Shown piece by piece: positions 24,191 through 37,655 of a stretch of DNA of 64,000 nucleotides. The notes beneath the pieces are model-generated. The model was given only the letters and a program-made list of their open reading frames with translations, was not told the origin of the DNA and made no database searches. The stretch is from Scylla paramamosain (lineage: Eukaryota > Arthropoda > Malacostraca > Decapoda > Portunidae): NCBI RefSeq assembly GCF_035594125.1, contig NC_087158.1, positions 5,754,501 through 5,818,500 of the forward strand. Reading direction: 5' to 3'. The position numbers and the translations under genes are program-made. Within the stretch, counting starts at the first letter, position 1, and each line of letters begins with the position of its first letter.

Positions 24191-27100
24191 TATAACACTC
24201 TTTGTTTAGAAAAAAAAATTCATTTTCATAGGTACCGAGATGCCAAAATTCTTTGAAAATTCAGGAAAATTATATGAACAAAACAATATTATCAGAAAAG
24301 TTAATTATAGCTTTTTTTTTCGGGACTGTTATGTACCAAACCCTCAAGTGCATGCAAAGCCTCCTATATGAGGAAATTAAATGACCTAACCAGAAATCTG
24401 TCTTTTGAGGGTTTTTCAGCATGTTAGGCACCAAAACGATAAATAATAAGGAATTCACTCTATATGGGAATCCAAAACAAAATTACTGAAAATGTATCTT
24501 CTCAGTGTTTAACGTAGAAAAACGCAAAAACTCGTGTATATAAAGAAGTTTCTTAGATACCAAAATGCTGAAACTCATGAATAACAATATTAATTGAGAA
24601 ACAGAACAACCTTACCAAATGCGTGTATTTTGAGTGTTTTTCACATTCTTAGCAAAACCCCAAATAGCATGCGAAACTATGTTGGAAAAAAAATGACATT
24701 ACCAGAAGTGTCTTTTGAGTGTTTTTTGAGCGTGTTAGGCAATAAAGCACTAAAAAAAAAAAAAACAGGGCAATCACATTACATGGGAATAAAACTAACT
24801 TTTACCAAGAACTTGCCTTGAAGTGTTTTTTACCTCCTTGCAAACCAAAACGCTAAAACGCATGCAAAAAACACCTTTTTGGAGAAGCAGAATAACATTA
24901 CTAAAACATTTGTTTTAAGTGTTTTTGATCACGTTACCTATAAAAACGCTTAAATACATGCAAAGAACCCTATGTTTGGGAAACGAAAGGACATTACGAG
25001 AAACGTGTATTAGGACCGTTTTTAAGTTCCTTAAGTACCAAAACGTTAAAACCCACAAATAACACTCTTTATAGAGAAAAAAATAAAAATAAAAAAATAG
25101 CTTTTTTTTATATTGATTTTCATAGGTACCAAGATGCCAAAATTCTGCCAAAATTCAGAGAATTTATGTGGAAAAAAGATCATTATCAAAAAAATTAATT
25201 ATAGCTCTTTTTCGGATTTTTATGTACCAAACTCTAAAGTGCATGCCACCTATATAAGGAAGTTAAACGACTTTACCAGAAACCTGTTTTTTTTCATTGT
25301 TTTCAGCATGTTAGGCACTAAAACGATAAATAATATGGAAGTCAGTCAATATGTCAATCCAAAACAAAATTACTGAAAACGTGTCTTTTCAGTGTTTTAC
25401 GTAGAAAAACGCTAAAACGAATGCAAACCAACAAATATGTAGAAATACAATAATATTACCAAAAAGTGTTTTTGAGCTTTTTACCTAAAAAAAACGCGCA
25501 AATGGATGGAAAGCACTCTATATTGGGAAGCAAAAGGACATTACGAGAAACGTGTATAATGCGAGTTTTATAGTTTCACAAGAACCACAAGGAAAAAAAC
25601 ACAAAAACTCGTGTATATAGAGAAGTTTCTTGCATACCAAAACGCTAAAAGTCATGAATAACACTTTTAATTGAAAAACAGAACTACCTTACAAAATAAG
25701 TGTATTTTGAGTGTTTTTCACATTCTTAGATACGAAAATCCCAAATTACATGCGAAACTAGCTTTATGTGGGAAAAAAAATTACATTACCAGAAAAGTGT
25801 CTTTTGAGTGTTTTTGAGCGTTATATGCAACAAAACACCAAAAAGCAGAACAATCCCATTACATTGGAATAAAACCAGATTTTACGAAGAACATGCCTTT
25901 AAGTGTTTTTAACTCCTTACATACCAAAACGCTAAACGCATGCAAAAACAACCTTTATGGAAAAACAGAATAACATTACCAAAAACATGTATTTTGAGTG
26001 TTTTTGATCATGTTACCTATAAAATCGCTTAAATACATGCAAAGAATCCTATGTTTGTGAAACCAAAGGACATTACGAAAATCGTGTATTATGAGTATTT
26101 TTAAGTTCCTTAGGTACCAAAAATCTAAAACCCACAAATAACACTCTTTATAGAGAAAAAATAATAAAAAAAAAATGTTTTTTTTTTGTTATTTATCTTC
26201 AAATGTACCGAGATGCCAAAATTCTGAGAAAATTCAGGGAAATTATGTGAAAAAAAAAAAATAATTTTAGCTTTTTCTGGAGTTATGTACGAAACCCGGA
26301 AGTGCATGCAAAGCCACCTATATGGGGAAATTACACGACTTTACAAGAAACGTGTCATTGGGTGTTTTCAGCAATTTAAAAAATATTATTGAAAACGTGT
26401 TTTTTTTAGTTTTAGCGTAGAACGCTAAAACGGATGCAAACCAACCAATATGAAGAAACAGAATAACATTACAAAAAAGTTGAGTGTTTTTGAGCTTGTT
26501 ACCTACAAAAAAACGCAAAAAAATGAATGCAAAGCAGTCTATATTGGGAAACAAAAGGATATTACAAGAAAATTTTATAATGAATGTTTTAATAGTTTCC
26601 AAGAACCATAAAGCAAAAAACGCAAAAACTCGTATACATGGAGAAGTTTCTTAGATACCAAAATGCTGAAACTCATGAATAACAAACAGAACAATCTTTG
26701 GAAATGTGTGTATTTTGAGTGTTTTTTCACATTCTTAGTGTTCCAACCCCAACCCCAAATTACATGCGAAACTGTGGAAAAAATGAAATTACTAGAAAAG
26801 TGTCTTTTCAGTGTTTTTCAGCGTGTTAGGCAATAAAGCACTAAAAAGCAGGGCAATCACATTACATGGGAATATAACTTTTACCAAGAACTTGCCTTTA
26901 ATTTTTTTCAGCTCCTTACATACCAAAACGCTAAAACCCAGGCAAAACACACTTTATGGAAAAACAGAATAGCATTATCAAAAACGTATTTTGAGTGTTT
27001 TTGAGCTTGTTACCAATAAAAACGCTTAAATACATGCAAAGAACCCTATGTTTGGGAATGAAACGACATTACGAGGAATGTGTATTATGAGTGTTTAGAA

Positions 27101-29690
27101 GTTCCTTAAGTACCAAAAAGCTAAAACCCACAAATAACACTCTTTATAGAGAAAAAAAAAATAAATAAATGAAAAAAAATTTTTTATTGATCTTCATAGA
27201 TACCGAGATGCCAAAATTCTGGCAAATTTCAGGAAAATTATGTGAAAAAAGAATATTATGAAAAAAGTTAATTTTAGCTTTTTTTTGGACTGTTATGTAC
27301 CAAACCCTAAATTGTATGCAAAGCCACCTATATGGGGAAATTAAACGACTTTACAAGAAACCTGTCTTTTGAGTGTTTTTCAGCATGTTAGGCACCAAAA
27401 CGATAAATAACATCGAAATCACTCTATATGGGAATCCAAAATAAAATTACTGAAAACGTGTCTTTTCTGTGTTTTACGTAGAAAAACGCTAAAACGGATG
27501 GAAACCAACCAATATGAAGAAATAGAATAACATTACCAAAGAGATATATTTTGAGTGTTTTTGATCATGTTACCTATAAAAACGCTTAAATACATGCAAA
27601 GAACCTTATCTTTAGGAAACAAAAGGACATTACGAGAAACGAGTATTATGAATGTTTTTACGTTAAGTACCAAAAAGCTTAAACCCACAAATAACACTCT
27701 TTATAGAGAAAAAATAAATAAATAAATGAAAAAAATAGCATTTTTCTTTTTTTGTTATTGATCTTCATAGGTCTCGAGATGCCAAAATTCTGGCAAAATT
27801 CAGAGAAATTATGTGAAAAAAAGAATATCAAAAAAGTTAATTTTAGCTTTTTTTTCATACTGTTATGTACCAAACACTAAAGTGCATGTAGAGCCACCTA
27901 TATGGGGAAATTAAACGACTTTACCTGAAACCTGTCTTTTGCCTGTTTTTCAGTATGTTAGGCACCAAAACAATAAATAATATGGAAGTCACTCTGTATG
28001 GGAATCCAAAAAAAAATTTACTGAAAACGTGTCTTTTCAGTGTTTTACGTAGAAAAACGCTAAAACGAATGAAAATCAACCAATATCATGAAATAGAATA
28101 ATATTTCCAAAAAGGTATTTTTTGTGTTTTCGAGCGAAAATGGATGCAAATCTCTCTATATTGGGAAACAAAAGGACTTTACAAGAAACGCCTAATGAGT
28201 GTTTTATTGTCTCACAAGAACCACAAGGCACAACAAGCAAAAACTCGTGTATATGGAGATGTTTCTTAGATACCAAAATGCTGAAATTCATGAATAACAC
28301 TCTTAATTGAGAAACAGAACAACTTTACCAAATGCGTTTATTTTGAGTGTTTTTCACATTCTTAGTTACCAAAACCCGAAATTACATGCGAAACTAGCTC
28401 TATGTGGAAAATAAATGACATTACCAGAAAAAAAAAAGGCTTTTGAGTGTTTTTGAGCGTGTTAAGCAATAAAGAAAAAAAAAAAAGCAGGGCAATGATA
28501 TTACATGGGAATAAAACCAACATTTACCAAAAACTTGTCTTTAATTGTTTTTCAGCTCCTTACATACCAAAACGCTAAAATGCATGCAAAACACCCTTTA
28601 TGGAGAAACAAAATAACATTACGAAAAACATGAATTTTCAGTGTTTTTTATCTGTTACATATAAAAACGCTTAAATACATGCAAAGAACCCTATGTTTGG
28701 GAAACGAAAGGACATTACGAGAAACGTGTATTATGAGTGTTTTTAAGTTCCATAAGTACGAAAAGAGTTAAAACCCACAAATAACACTCTTTATAGAGAA
28801 AATAAATAAATAAATAAAAACTAGGATTTTTTTTTGTTATTTATTTTCATAGGTACTGAGATGCCAAAATTCTGGCAAAATTCAGGGAAATTATGTGAAA
28901 AAAATAATATTATGAAAAAAGTTAATTTTAGCTTTTTTTTCGGACTGTTATGTACCAAACCCTAAAGTGTATGCAAAGCCACCTACATGAGGAAATTAAA
29001 TGATTTTACCAGATACCTGTCTTTTGAGTGTTTTTCAGCAAGTTAGGCAACAAAACGATAAATAACATGGAAGTCACTCTATATGCGAATACAAAAAAAA
29101 ATTACTGAAAACGTGTCTTTTTAGTGTTTTACTTAGAAAAAACATTAAAACGAATGCAAACCTACCAATATGAAGAAATAGAATAATATTACTAAAAATT
29201 TCTATTTTGAGTGTTTTTGATCTTGTTACCTACAGAAAACGCGAAAATAGTTGCAAAGCACTCTATATTGGGAAAGAAAAGGACATTACGAGAAACGTGT
29301 ATAATGAGTGTTTTATAGTTTCACAAGAACCACAAGGCAAAACACGCAAAAACTCGTGTATATGGAGATGTTTCTTAGATACCAAAATGCTGAAAATCAT
29401 GAATAACACTCTTAATTGAGAAACAGAACAACCTTACCAAATGGGTGTATTTTGAATCTTTTTAACATTCTTACTTACCAAAACCCCAAATTGCATGCGA
29501 AACTAGCTTTATGTGTGAAAAAAAATATTACCAAAAAAGTGTCTTTTGAGTTTTTTTTTTTTTTGAGCATGTTAGGCAATAAAGCACTAAAAAGCAGGGG
29601 AATCACATTACATGGGAATAAAACCAACTTTTGCCAATAACTTGCCTTTTAGTGTTTTTAAGCTCCTTACATACGAAAACGCTAAAACGC
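24191..29690 (+). repeat. Higher-order satellite array B
   Basis: The anchors are at about 24327, 25219, 26281, 27291, 27861 and 28946. Unit order matches the end of array A (8811 to 15691), except that two units are missing between 24327 and 25219 and the half-unit recurs at 27291-27861. No gene is present. Confidence 0.83.
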
Positions 29691-32275
29691 ATACAAAACA
29701 AGTATTTTGAGTCTTTTGTAAAATTGTTATGTAAAAAAACGCCTAAATGAATCGGAAATATCCTATATGGGAAAATTAAAAGACATTACGAGAAACGTGT
29801 ATTATGAGTGTTTTTGATTTTCATAGTATCAAAAGGGTAAAACGCATAAAAAACACTCTATATGGAGAAACAGATCAATACTGCCAATAAAAAACGTGCA
29901 TTTTGAGTATTATGACATTGTTAGTTACCAAAAAGCCAAAATTCATGAAAAGACCCATATATAGATATATGAAACGACTTTAAAAACGTATGAAAATACC
30001 ATATATAGAGAAACAGAATACATTAACCAAAAACGTGTATTTTGTGTTTTTTTTTTTTTTTTTAGCTTATTATGTACAAAATCGCCTGTCATCAAACAAA
30101 TCACCCTGCATATGGAAATAAAAAGGACATTACGAGAAACGTTTATGTTTTTTTTTTTTTAATACTTTCTTAAATACCAAATCAGTACTTCAATAGTGCT
30201 CTGAAGAAAAAGAACAAACTTATATACCATATATAGAGAAACAGAATACATTAACCAAAAACGTGTATTTTGTGTTTTTTTTTTTTTTTTAGCTTATTAT
30301 GTACAAAATCGCCTGTCATCAAACAAATCACCCTGCATATGGAAATAAAAAGGACATTACGAGAAACGTTTATGTTTTTTTTTTTTTAATACTTTCTTAA
30401 ATACCAAATCAGTACTTCAATAGTGCTCTGAAGAAAAAGAACAAACTTACCAAAAACGGGTATTTTTTTACATTGAAAATTACCAAAACGCCAACATGCA
30501 TGTAAAGCAACCTATATGAAGATACCAAAGGAAATCACTAGAAACTTGTCTTTTGTTATTTTTTGAGCGTGTTAGGCACCAAATCAGTAAGAAGCAACGA
30601 AATCACCCCATAGGGGAATACAAAACAACTATACTAAAACGTGTCTTTAGTGTTTTCTTAGGTTCTTACGAACTAAAATGTCAAAATACATGCAAACACC
30701 CTGTTAGGTACCAAAGCACCAAAAAAACAGCCTATATGAGGAAACGAAAGGACATGACAAAAAACGTGTATTACGAGTTTTTTTTTTTTTTCTTTAGCTT
30801 CTCAGGTACCAAAACGCAAAAATGGAGAAAGAAAAAACATTACCAAATTCGTGTAATTTGAATGTTTTTAACATCGTCAGGTAGCAAAATACCATAATGC
30901 TTGCTCGCTATTCGAGAAAATTAAACAACAATGTAAGAAATGTGTGTTTATGTTTTTTTCAGCGTGTTAGGCACGAAAACGCTAAATATCATGGAAAGCA
31001 CCTTATATAGAAATGCAAAATAATAAGCATGTCTTTTAAGTGTTTTAAACTTTTTACGTTCCAAAACGGTAAAACGCTGCAACAAACACGAATAGTCTTA
31101 CCAAATAGAAACAAAACCTTACCAAAAACGTGTATTTTGAGTCTTTTTGAGTTTGTTACGTACATCATCTTAAAAATGCATGTAAAGCATCCTGTATGAG
31201 GAAACGATAGGACATTACGAGAAACGTGCATTATCAGAGTTTTGAGTCTCTTAGGTACCAAACACTAAACCGCCTGAATGAAAATTAAATATATTCTATA
31301 TTTCTTAATAGAAAAACAGAACATCACCAAAAAACGTGTTTTTGAGTGTTTTTTTTTTCCTTTTTATGTAATAAAACGTCAAAATACATACGAAGCATCC
31401 TGTATGGGGAAATGGAAAGACATTTGAAGAAACAAGTTTTATTTGTGTTTTTGAGCTTCCTAAGTAAGGCTTCCTAAGTACCAAAACGCTAAAAAAGATG
31501 AATAGCACTCTATATAGAGAAAAAAAAACATTACCTAAAATCTTTATTTTGAGCGTTTTTCACATTATGTAGCAAAACATCATAATGCATGCAGATCCCT
31601 ATATGAAGAAGCAAAACGATATTACAGGAAACGTGTCTTTTGAGTGTTTACTTGAGTGTTAGGAATCAAAATGCTAAAAAGCATTGAAAGCACCCTATTT
31701 GGCAATATAAAATAACATTACCAAGAAAGCATCTTTAGAGTGTTTTTCACCTTCTTACATCCGAAATTGCTGAAAAGCATGCAAAACAACCTTTACGGAG
31801 AAACAAATTAACATTACCAAAACTTGTATTTTGATTGTTTTTGTGCTTGTTAAGTATAAAAGTGCCAAATTACACGCAAAGCATCCTACATGGAGAAAAG
31901 AAAGAACATTACGAGAAAAGTGTATTATGAGAGATTTTGAGCTTTTTAGGTACCCAGTCTCAAAAACACATGATTAGACCTTTATATGGAAAAATTACTC
32001 TACCGAAAACTTTTACTTAAACTTTTTTTTTCATATTGTTAAGTACCAAAAGACAAAATGCATTGGAAGCCCCCTTTATCGGGAAACGTAACGACATTAT
32101 CATCAACGTGTCTTTTGAGTGTTTTTCAACGTGTTAGACACCAAAACGCTGAAAAGCATGGAAAGCGCTCCATAAAGGAATACAAAATAACATTACTAAA
32201 AACATGTTTTAAAGGTTCTTATGTACAGAAACGCTAAAACTCAAGCAAACCACCCTTTATAGAGAAGCGAAATAA
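29691..32275 (+). repeat. Diverged monomeric satellite left of retroelement copy 2
   Basis: The stretch is colinear with 16421-18795, including the same unusual monomers. It contains a recent internal tandem duplication at 29997-30451. No gene is seen. Confidence 0.78.
29997..30451 (+). repeat. 228-bp tandem duplication
   Basis: 29997-30224 and 30225-30451 are almost identical, from 'taccatatatagagaaacag' through 'gaagaaaaagaacaaactta', differing mainly in T-run length. Blocks A (about 16736-16960) and C (about 52603-52830) have a single copy, so this arose after the block duplication. Confidence 0.9.
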
Positions 32276-32636
32276 AAATTTCGTTGATAAATTGCATTCA
32301 GGACAGTTAGGGAATATCCCTTACAGAAGAATAAGATCGCAGAAGAATGATCCTAAATGGATGACTGAGGTTAAAACATTACATAGGGCGAAAAAAAAGT
32401 ATATATGAGATTAAAGACAGGGGAAGTGGTTTTAAGGTCATAATATAATGAATAAGAAAAGTCAGGAGTTTAACAAGGAAAGCTAAAAATAGTTATGAAT
32501 TAAAGGTAGGCAGCCAAGCGAAGATGGACCCCAAGGGATTTTATCAGGCATATAAGACGAAGAATACAGAAACAATAGTTCCTTAAAGACAGCAGAATGG
32601 GACCTGCTTAGTTGTTGGGAGGAGATTAGTAAAATT

Positions 32637-32852
32637 GTGAACGAGTATTTTTTAACTGTCTTTGCCAAAGAAAACATGCAGGATTTGCCGAATAGTGACA
32701 AGATATTTAGAGTAGAAGAAAATGAGAAGCTGACAGATATTACCATAACTAAAGAGATAGTGGAACAGGAGATAGATAAGCTGAAAAGTTCAAGTCACCA
32801 GGACCAGATGAAATATATTCCAGAGTATTTAAGGAATAGAAAAAGGTCATAA
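32637..32852 (+). pseudogene. Retroelement linker and start of RT, broken (copy 2)
   Basis: This is the counterpart of 19157-19372. SPGPDE (32795-32812) is again out of frame with the upstream part, and stops at 32837, 32888 and 32912 are in the same places as in copy 1. Confidence 0.75.
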
Positions 32853-33062
32853 GTACATTGTTAGTTTCTGTCCTTAGGAAATCACTTTAGTCATGTGAGG
32901 TATGGGTAATGTAGAGGCAGGCAAATATAGTACCTACCTTTAAGAAAGGAGAAAAAAAAATTAACGTCTAATTATAGACCTGTCAGCTTAACTTCTGTTG
33001 AATATAAAATAATGGAGTCAATAATAGCGAAGAACATTTAAGAGCATTTAGACAAACAAAAC

Positions 33063-33296
33063 TTAATAAATCAGTTACAGCATGGCTTCACGGAGGGGGA
33101 GTCTTACCTGACAAACTTGGTAAGTTTATACAGTAAGGTTTACCAGGCGGAAGATAATGGTGATAGTTATGGCTTCCTATATCAGGACTTTAGTAAAGCG
33201 TTTGACAAGGTATCCCATCAGAGGCTACTGAGAAAGGTTAGGGCGCACGAGAGAGATGAGGTGTTTAGATTGGATAAGGTCATGGCTAAGCGGTAG
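33063..33296 (+). pseudogene. Reverse transcriptase fingers/palm fragment with motif A (copy 2)
   Basis: The frame reads LINQLQHGFTEGESYLTNL, then LYQDFSKAFDKV (motif A), then SHQRLLRKVRAHERDEV, ending at a tag stop at 33294. It keeps QHGF and SHQRLL, which look ancestral, whereas copy 1 has changed both. The frame slip after RAHERDEV is shared with copy 1. Confidence 0.8.
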
Positions 33297-33549
33297 GCGA
33301 CAGAGTGTTGTAATAAACGGCTCTAAATCCGAGAGGGATCAAGTAATTATTAGGGTGACAAAGGGATTATTAGTATTAGGGCCGATGTTGTTTCTAATAT
33401 ATGTAAATAGCTTGGATAGTGGAATTAGTAGCGTTGTTAGTAAATTTACGTATGACACGAGAATATGTAGATTAATTAGGTCAGAATCGCATACCATCGA
33501 CTTGCAGGCAGATTTGAATAGGTTGAACGAATGGACGGACAGATGGTAA
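33256..33549 (+). pseudogene. Reverse transcriptase palm fragment, motifs B and C (copy 2)
   Basis: LDWIRSWLSGRRQSVVINGSK is followed by motif B RVTKGLLVLGPM and motif C FTYD (33445-33456). The tyrosine replacing the first catalytic aspartate is shared with copy 1, while threonine for alanine is private to this copy. A private stop (tgg-taa) at about 33547 ends the frame where copy 1 reads WQMQF. Confidence 0.83.
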
Positions 33550-33795
33550 ATGCAGTTTAATGTCAACAAATGCAAAGCACTTAGCGTAAGTAAAATAAAC
33601 CCACACAGTAATTACACAATGAACAACCAAGTTCTGTTAGGTTCAGGGTAAGTAAAAGATTTGAGATTTAGGGTTATATCTGAACTCCGTCTAAGAAAGC
33701 AATGGAAAGAGGCCAGAAACAAAGCAAATAGTGCATTATGATTCATTTTCAGGAGTGCTAAAAGTAGAACTCCCGAAGTAATATTAAAGTCACGT

Positions 33796-34104
33796 TTGGC
33801 GCTGGTCAGACTTCATCTAGACTACGCTGTCCAATTCTGGTCACCACATCACAGGAAGGATAAAGGTCTATTAGAATCAGTACAAAGGAAAATGACTAAA
33901 AGGATACAGGGGATAAGGAGTATTCCTTACGAAGCGATATTCAAGCTGTTAAATTTACATTCTTTAAAGAGACGTAGGTTAAGAGTGGACCTAATAGAAG
34001 TCTTTTACTGGTATATGGGTTATGATAAAGGGAACATAAGGAAAATTCTTAGAATCTGTAAATATGATAGAACAAGAAAAACGGGTTCAAGCCTGAAAAC
34101 TTGA
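33796..34104 (+). pseudogene. Retroelement C-terminal region (copy 2)
   Basis: LVRLHLDYAVQFWSPHHRKD, MTKRIQGIRSIPYEA and LLNLHSLKRRRLRVDLIEVF are followed by WYMGYDKGNIRKILRIC. This last segment is absent from copy 1. A frameshift near 34080 moves the remainder (about 34100-34230, GRNWFSN and VVDDWN) to another frame. Confidence 0.82.
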
Positions 34105-34341
34105 TGTTCAAAAAGGAGACAGGAAGGAATTGGTTCTCAAATAAAGTAGTAGATGATTGGAACGGACTTAGTAATTAAGCTGTTAGTGTTGAGGCATTTC
34201 GGAACAGTAAGACAAAATTACACATTTATGGATGAGGATGATAGGTGGAAATAGGTAGGCATATTTCATACAAGTACTGCCACTTGTAGGCCTGATGCCT
34301 TCTTGCAGATTTACTTATTTCTTATGTTCTTATGTTCTTAT

Positions 34342-37226
34342 TACCAAAAGCGTGTATTTTCAGTGTTTTTCAGCTATTAAGTGAAAAAAATGCCAAAATG
34401 CATGCAAAGCACCCTATAGAAAGAAAAAGAGCGACATTACGAGAAACGTGCATTATAATTGTTTTTGAGATTCTTAGGTACCAAAACGCTGAAACTCATG
34501 AATAACACTCTTAATTGAGATACAGAAAAACCTTACCAAATGCGTGTATTTTGAGTGTTTTTCACATTTTTAGTTACCAAAACCCCAAATTGCATGCGAA
34601 ACTAGCTTTATGTGGAAAAAAAAAATGACATTACCAGAAGAGTGTCTTTTAAGTGTTTTTGAGTGTGTTAGGCAATAAAGCACTAAAAAGCAAGGCAATC
34701 ACATTACATGGGAATAAAACCAAATTTTACCAAAAACTTGCTTTTAAGTGTTTTTGAGCTCCTTACATATTGAAACACTAAAACGCATGCAAAACACCCT
34801 TTATGGAGAAACAGAAAAACATTACCAAAAACATGTATTTTGAGTGTTTTTGATCATGTTTCCTATAAAAACGCATAAATACATGCAAAGAACCCTATAT
34901 TTGGGAAACGAAAGGACATTATGAGAAACGTGTATTATGAATGTTTTTAAGTTCCTTAAGTACCAAAAAGCTAAAACCCGCAAATAACACTCTTTATAGA
35001 GAACAAAAATAAATAAATAAAAAAAAAACATTTTCTTTTTTTTTTGTTATTCAACTTCATAGGTACCAAGATGCCAAAATTCTGGCAAAATTCAGGCAAA
35101 TTATGTGGAAAAAAGAACATTATCAAAAAAGTTAATTATAGATTTTTATCCGACTGTTATGTACCAAACCCTAAAGTGCATGCAAAGCCACCTATATATG
35201 GAAATTAAACGACTTTACAAGAAAGCTGTCTTTTAGTGTTTTTTAGCATGTTAGGCACCAAAACGATAAATACCATTGAAGTCACTCAATATGGGAATCC
35301 AAAACAAAATTACTAAAAACATGTCTTTTCGGTGTTTTAAGTAGAAAAACGCTAAAACGGATGCAAACTAACCAATATGAAGAAATAAAATAACATTACC
35401 AAAAAAGGTATATTTAGAGTGTTTTTGAAATTGTTACCTAAAAAAACGCGAAAATGGATGGAAAGCACTCTATATTGGGAAGCAAAAGGACATTACGAGA
35501 AACGTGTATAATGAGTGTTTTATAGTTTCACAAGAACTACAAGGCAAAAAACGCAAAAACTCGTGTATATATTGAAGTTTCTTACATTCCAAAATGCTGA
35601 AATTCTGGAACAACACTCTTAATTGAGAAACAGAACAATCTTACTAAATGCGTGTATTTTGAGTGCTTTTCACATCCTTAGTTACCAAAACCCCAATTTG
35701 CCTGCGAAACCAGCTTTATGTGGGAAAAAAATGACATTACCAGAAAAATGTCTTTTGAGTGTTTTTGAGCGTGTTAGGCAATAAAGCACTAAAAAGCAGA
35801 GCAATCACATTACATTGGAATAAAACAATTTTTAACAAGAACTTGCCTTTAAGTGTATTTGAGCTCCTTATATACCAAAACACTAAAATGCATGCAAAAT
35901 ACACTTTATGGTGAAACAGGATAACATTACCAAAAACATGTATTTTGAGTGTTTTTCATCATGTTACCAATAAAAACGCTTAAATACATGCAAAGAACCC
36001 TATTTTTTTTTCGGAAATGAAAGGACATTACGAGAAACGTGTATTATGAGTGTTTTTAAGTTCATTAAGTACGAAAAAGCTAAAAGCCACAAATTACACT
36101 CTTTATTGAGAAAAAATAAATAAATAAAAAAATACGATATTTTTTTCATTCTGATTCATCTTCAAAGGTAACGAGGTGCCAAAATTCGGGCAAAATTCAG
36201 GAAATTATATGAAATAAGAACATTATCATAAAAGTTAAATATAGCTTTTTTTCGGACTGTTATGTACCAAAGACCTAAAGTGCATGCAAAGCCACCTATA
36301 TGGGGAAATTAAACGTCTTTGACAGAAAACTGTCTTATTAGTGTTTTTCAGCATGTTAAGAACCAACACGATAAAATCCAAGGAAGTCAATCTATATGGG
36401 AATCCAAAACAAAATTACTGATAACGTGTCTTTTCGGTGTTTTACGTAGAAAACGCTAAAACGGATGCAAACCAACCAAAATGAAGAAATAGAATAACAT
36501 TACCAAAAAGGTATAAAAGGAGTGTTTTTGAAATTGTTACCTACAAAAAACGCGAAAATGGATAGAAAGCACTCTATATTGGGAAGCAAAAGGCACCAAA
36601 AAGCATGTCAGGCACCAAAACGATAAATAATATGAAAGTCACTCTATATGGAAATCCAAAACAAAATTACAGGAAACGTGTCTTTTAAATGATTTACGTA
36701 GAAAAACGCTAAAACGAATGCAAACCAACCAATATGAAGAAATAGAATAACATTACAAAAAGGCATATTTTGTGTGTTTTTGCGCTTGTTACATAAAAAA
36801 AAAACGCGAATATGGATGCAAAGCAGTCTATATAAGGAAAAAAAAAAGGACATAACGAGAAACGTGTATAATGAGTGTTTTATAGTTTCACCAGAATCAC
36901 AAGGCAAAAAACGCAAAAACTTGACTGTATCGAGAAGCTTCTAAGATACCAAAATACTGAAACTCATGAATAACACTCTTAATCAAGAAACAGAACAACC
37001 TTACTAAATAAGTGTATTTTGAGTGTTTTTTTTTACATTTTTAGTTACCAAAACCCCAAATTCCATGCGAAACTAGCTTCATGTGGGAAAAAAAATGACA
37101 TTAGCAGAAAAGTGTCTTTGAGTGTTTTTGAGCCTGTTAGGCAATAAAGCACTAAAAAGCAGGGCAATCACATTACATGGGAATAAAACCAACTTTTACG
37201 GAGAACTTCCCTTTTAGTGTTTTTGA
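34342..37226 (+). repeat. HOR units right of retroelement copy 2
   Basis: The anchors are at about 35155 and 36258. The first part (34342-35400) is colinear with 20761-21800. A deletion scar lies near 36590-36615, where 'aggcacc' occurs twice 22 bases apart ('aggcaccaaaaagcatgtcaggcacc'). No gene is seen. Confidence 0.78.
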
Positions 37227-37655
37227 CACGCATTTAATAAGGTTGCTCTGTTTCTCAATTAAGAGTGTTATTCATGAGTTTCAGCAAATACACGAGTTTT
37301 TGCGTTTTTTGCCTTGTGTTTTTTTTTTTTTTTAATTATAAAACATTCATTATACACTTTTCTCGCAATGTTCCTTTGTTTCCCAATATAGAGTGCTTTT
37401 TATCCATTTTTGCGTTTTTTTGTAGGTAACAAGCTCAAAAACACTCAATATATATATTTTTTGTAATGTTTTTCTGCTTCTTGATATTGGTTGGTTTGTA
37501 TCAGTTTTAGTTAGCGTTTTTCTACGTAAAGCACAGAGAAGACACGTTTTCAATTCCTTATTATTTATCGTTTTGGTGCCTAACATGCTGAAAAACACTC
37601 AAAAGACAGATTTCTGGTAAGGTCTTTAATTTCCTCATATGGGAGGCTTTGGATG
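37227..37655 (-). repeat. Locally inverted satellite segment
   Basis: Within forward satellite, about 430 bp runs in reverse: 'cacgcatttaataagg' and 'attcatgagtttcagc' are complements of normal HOR text. Its reverse complement matches the HOR subtype near 9723 and 46645 ('catatgaggaaattaaa', 'aataaggaatt', 'ccaatatcaagaag') with at least two internal deletions. Forward text resumes at 'tcttttcagtgtttttgagcg'. The flanking 'gagcg' and 'gagctcc'-type modules are present on both sides, so the event added sequence as well as inverting it. Confidence 0.85.

Larger units (their letters stand above)
32276..34341 (+). mobile_element. Non-LTR retrotransposon remnant, copy 2
   Basis: This copy has the same 5' truncation point, the same flanking satellite and nearly the same sequence as copy 1. 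It is about 100 bp longer because it keeps the segment near 33980-34080 that copy 1 lost. The 3' tail has one more 8-bp unit ('ttcttatgttcttatgttcttat'). Shared flanks show that it is a copy made by array duplication and not a new insertion. Confidence 0.88.
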
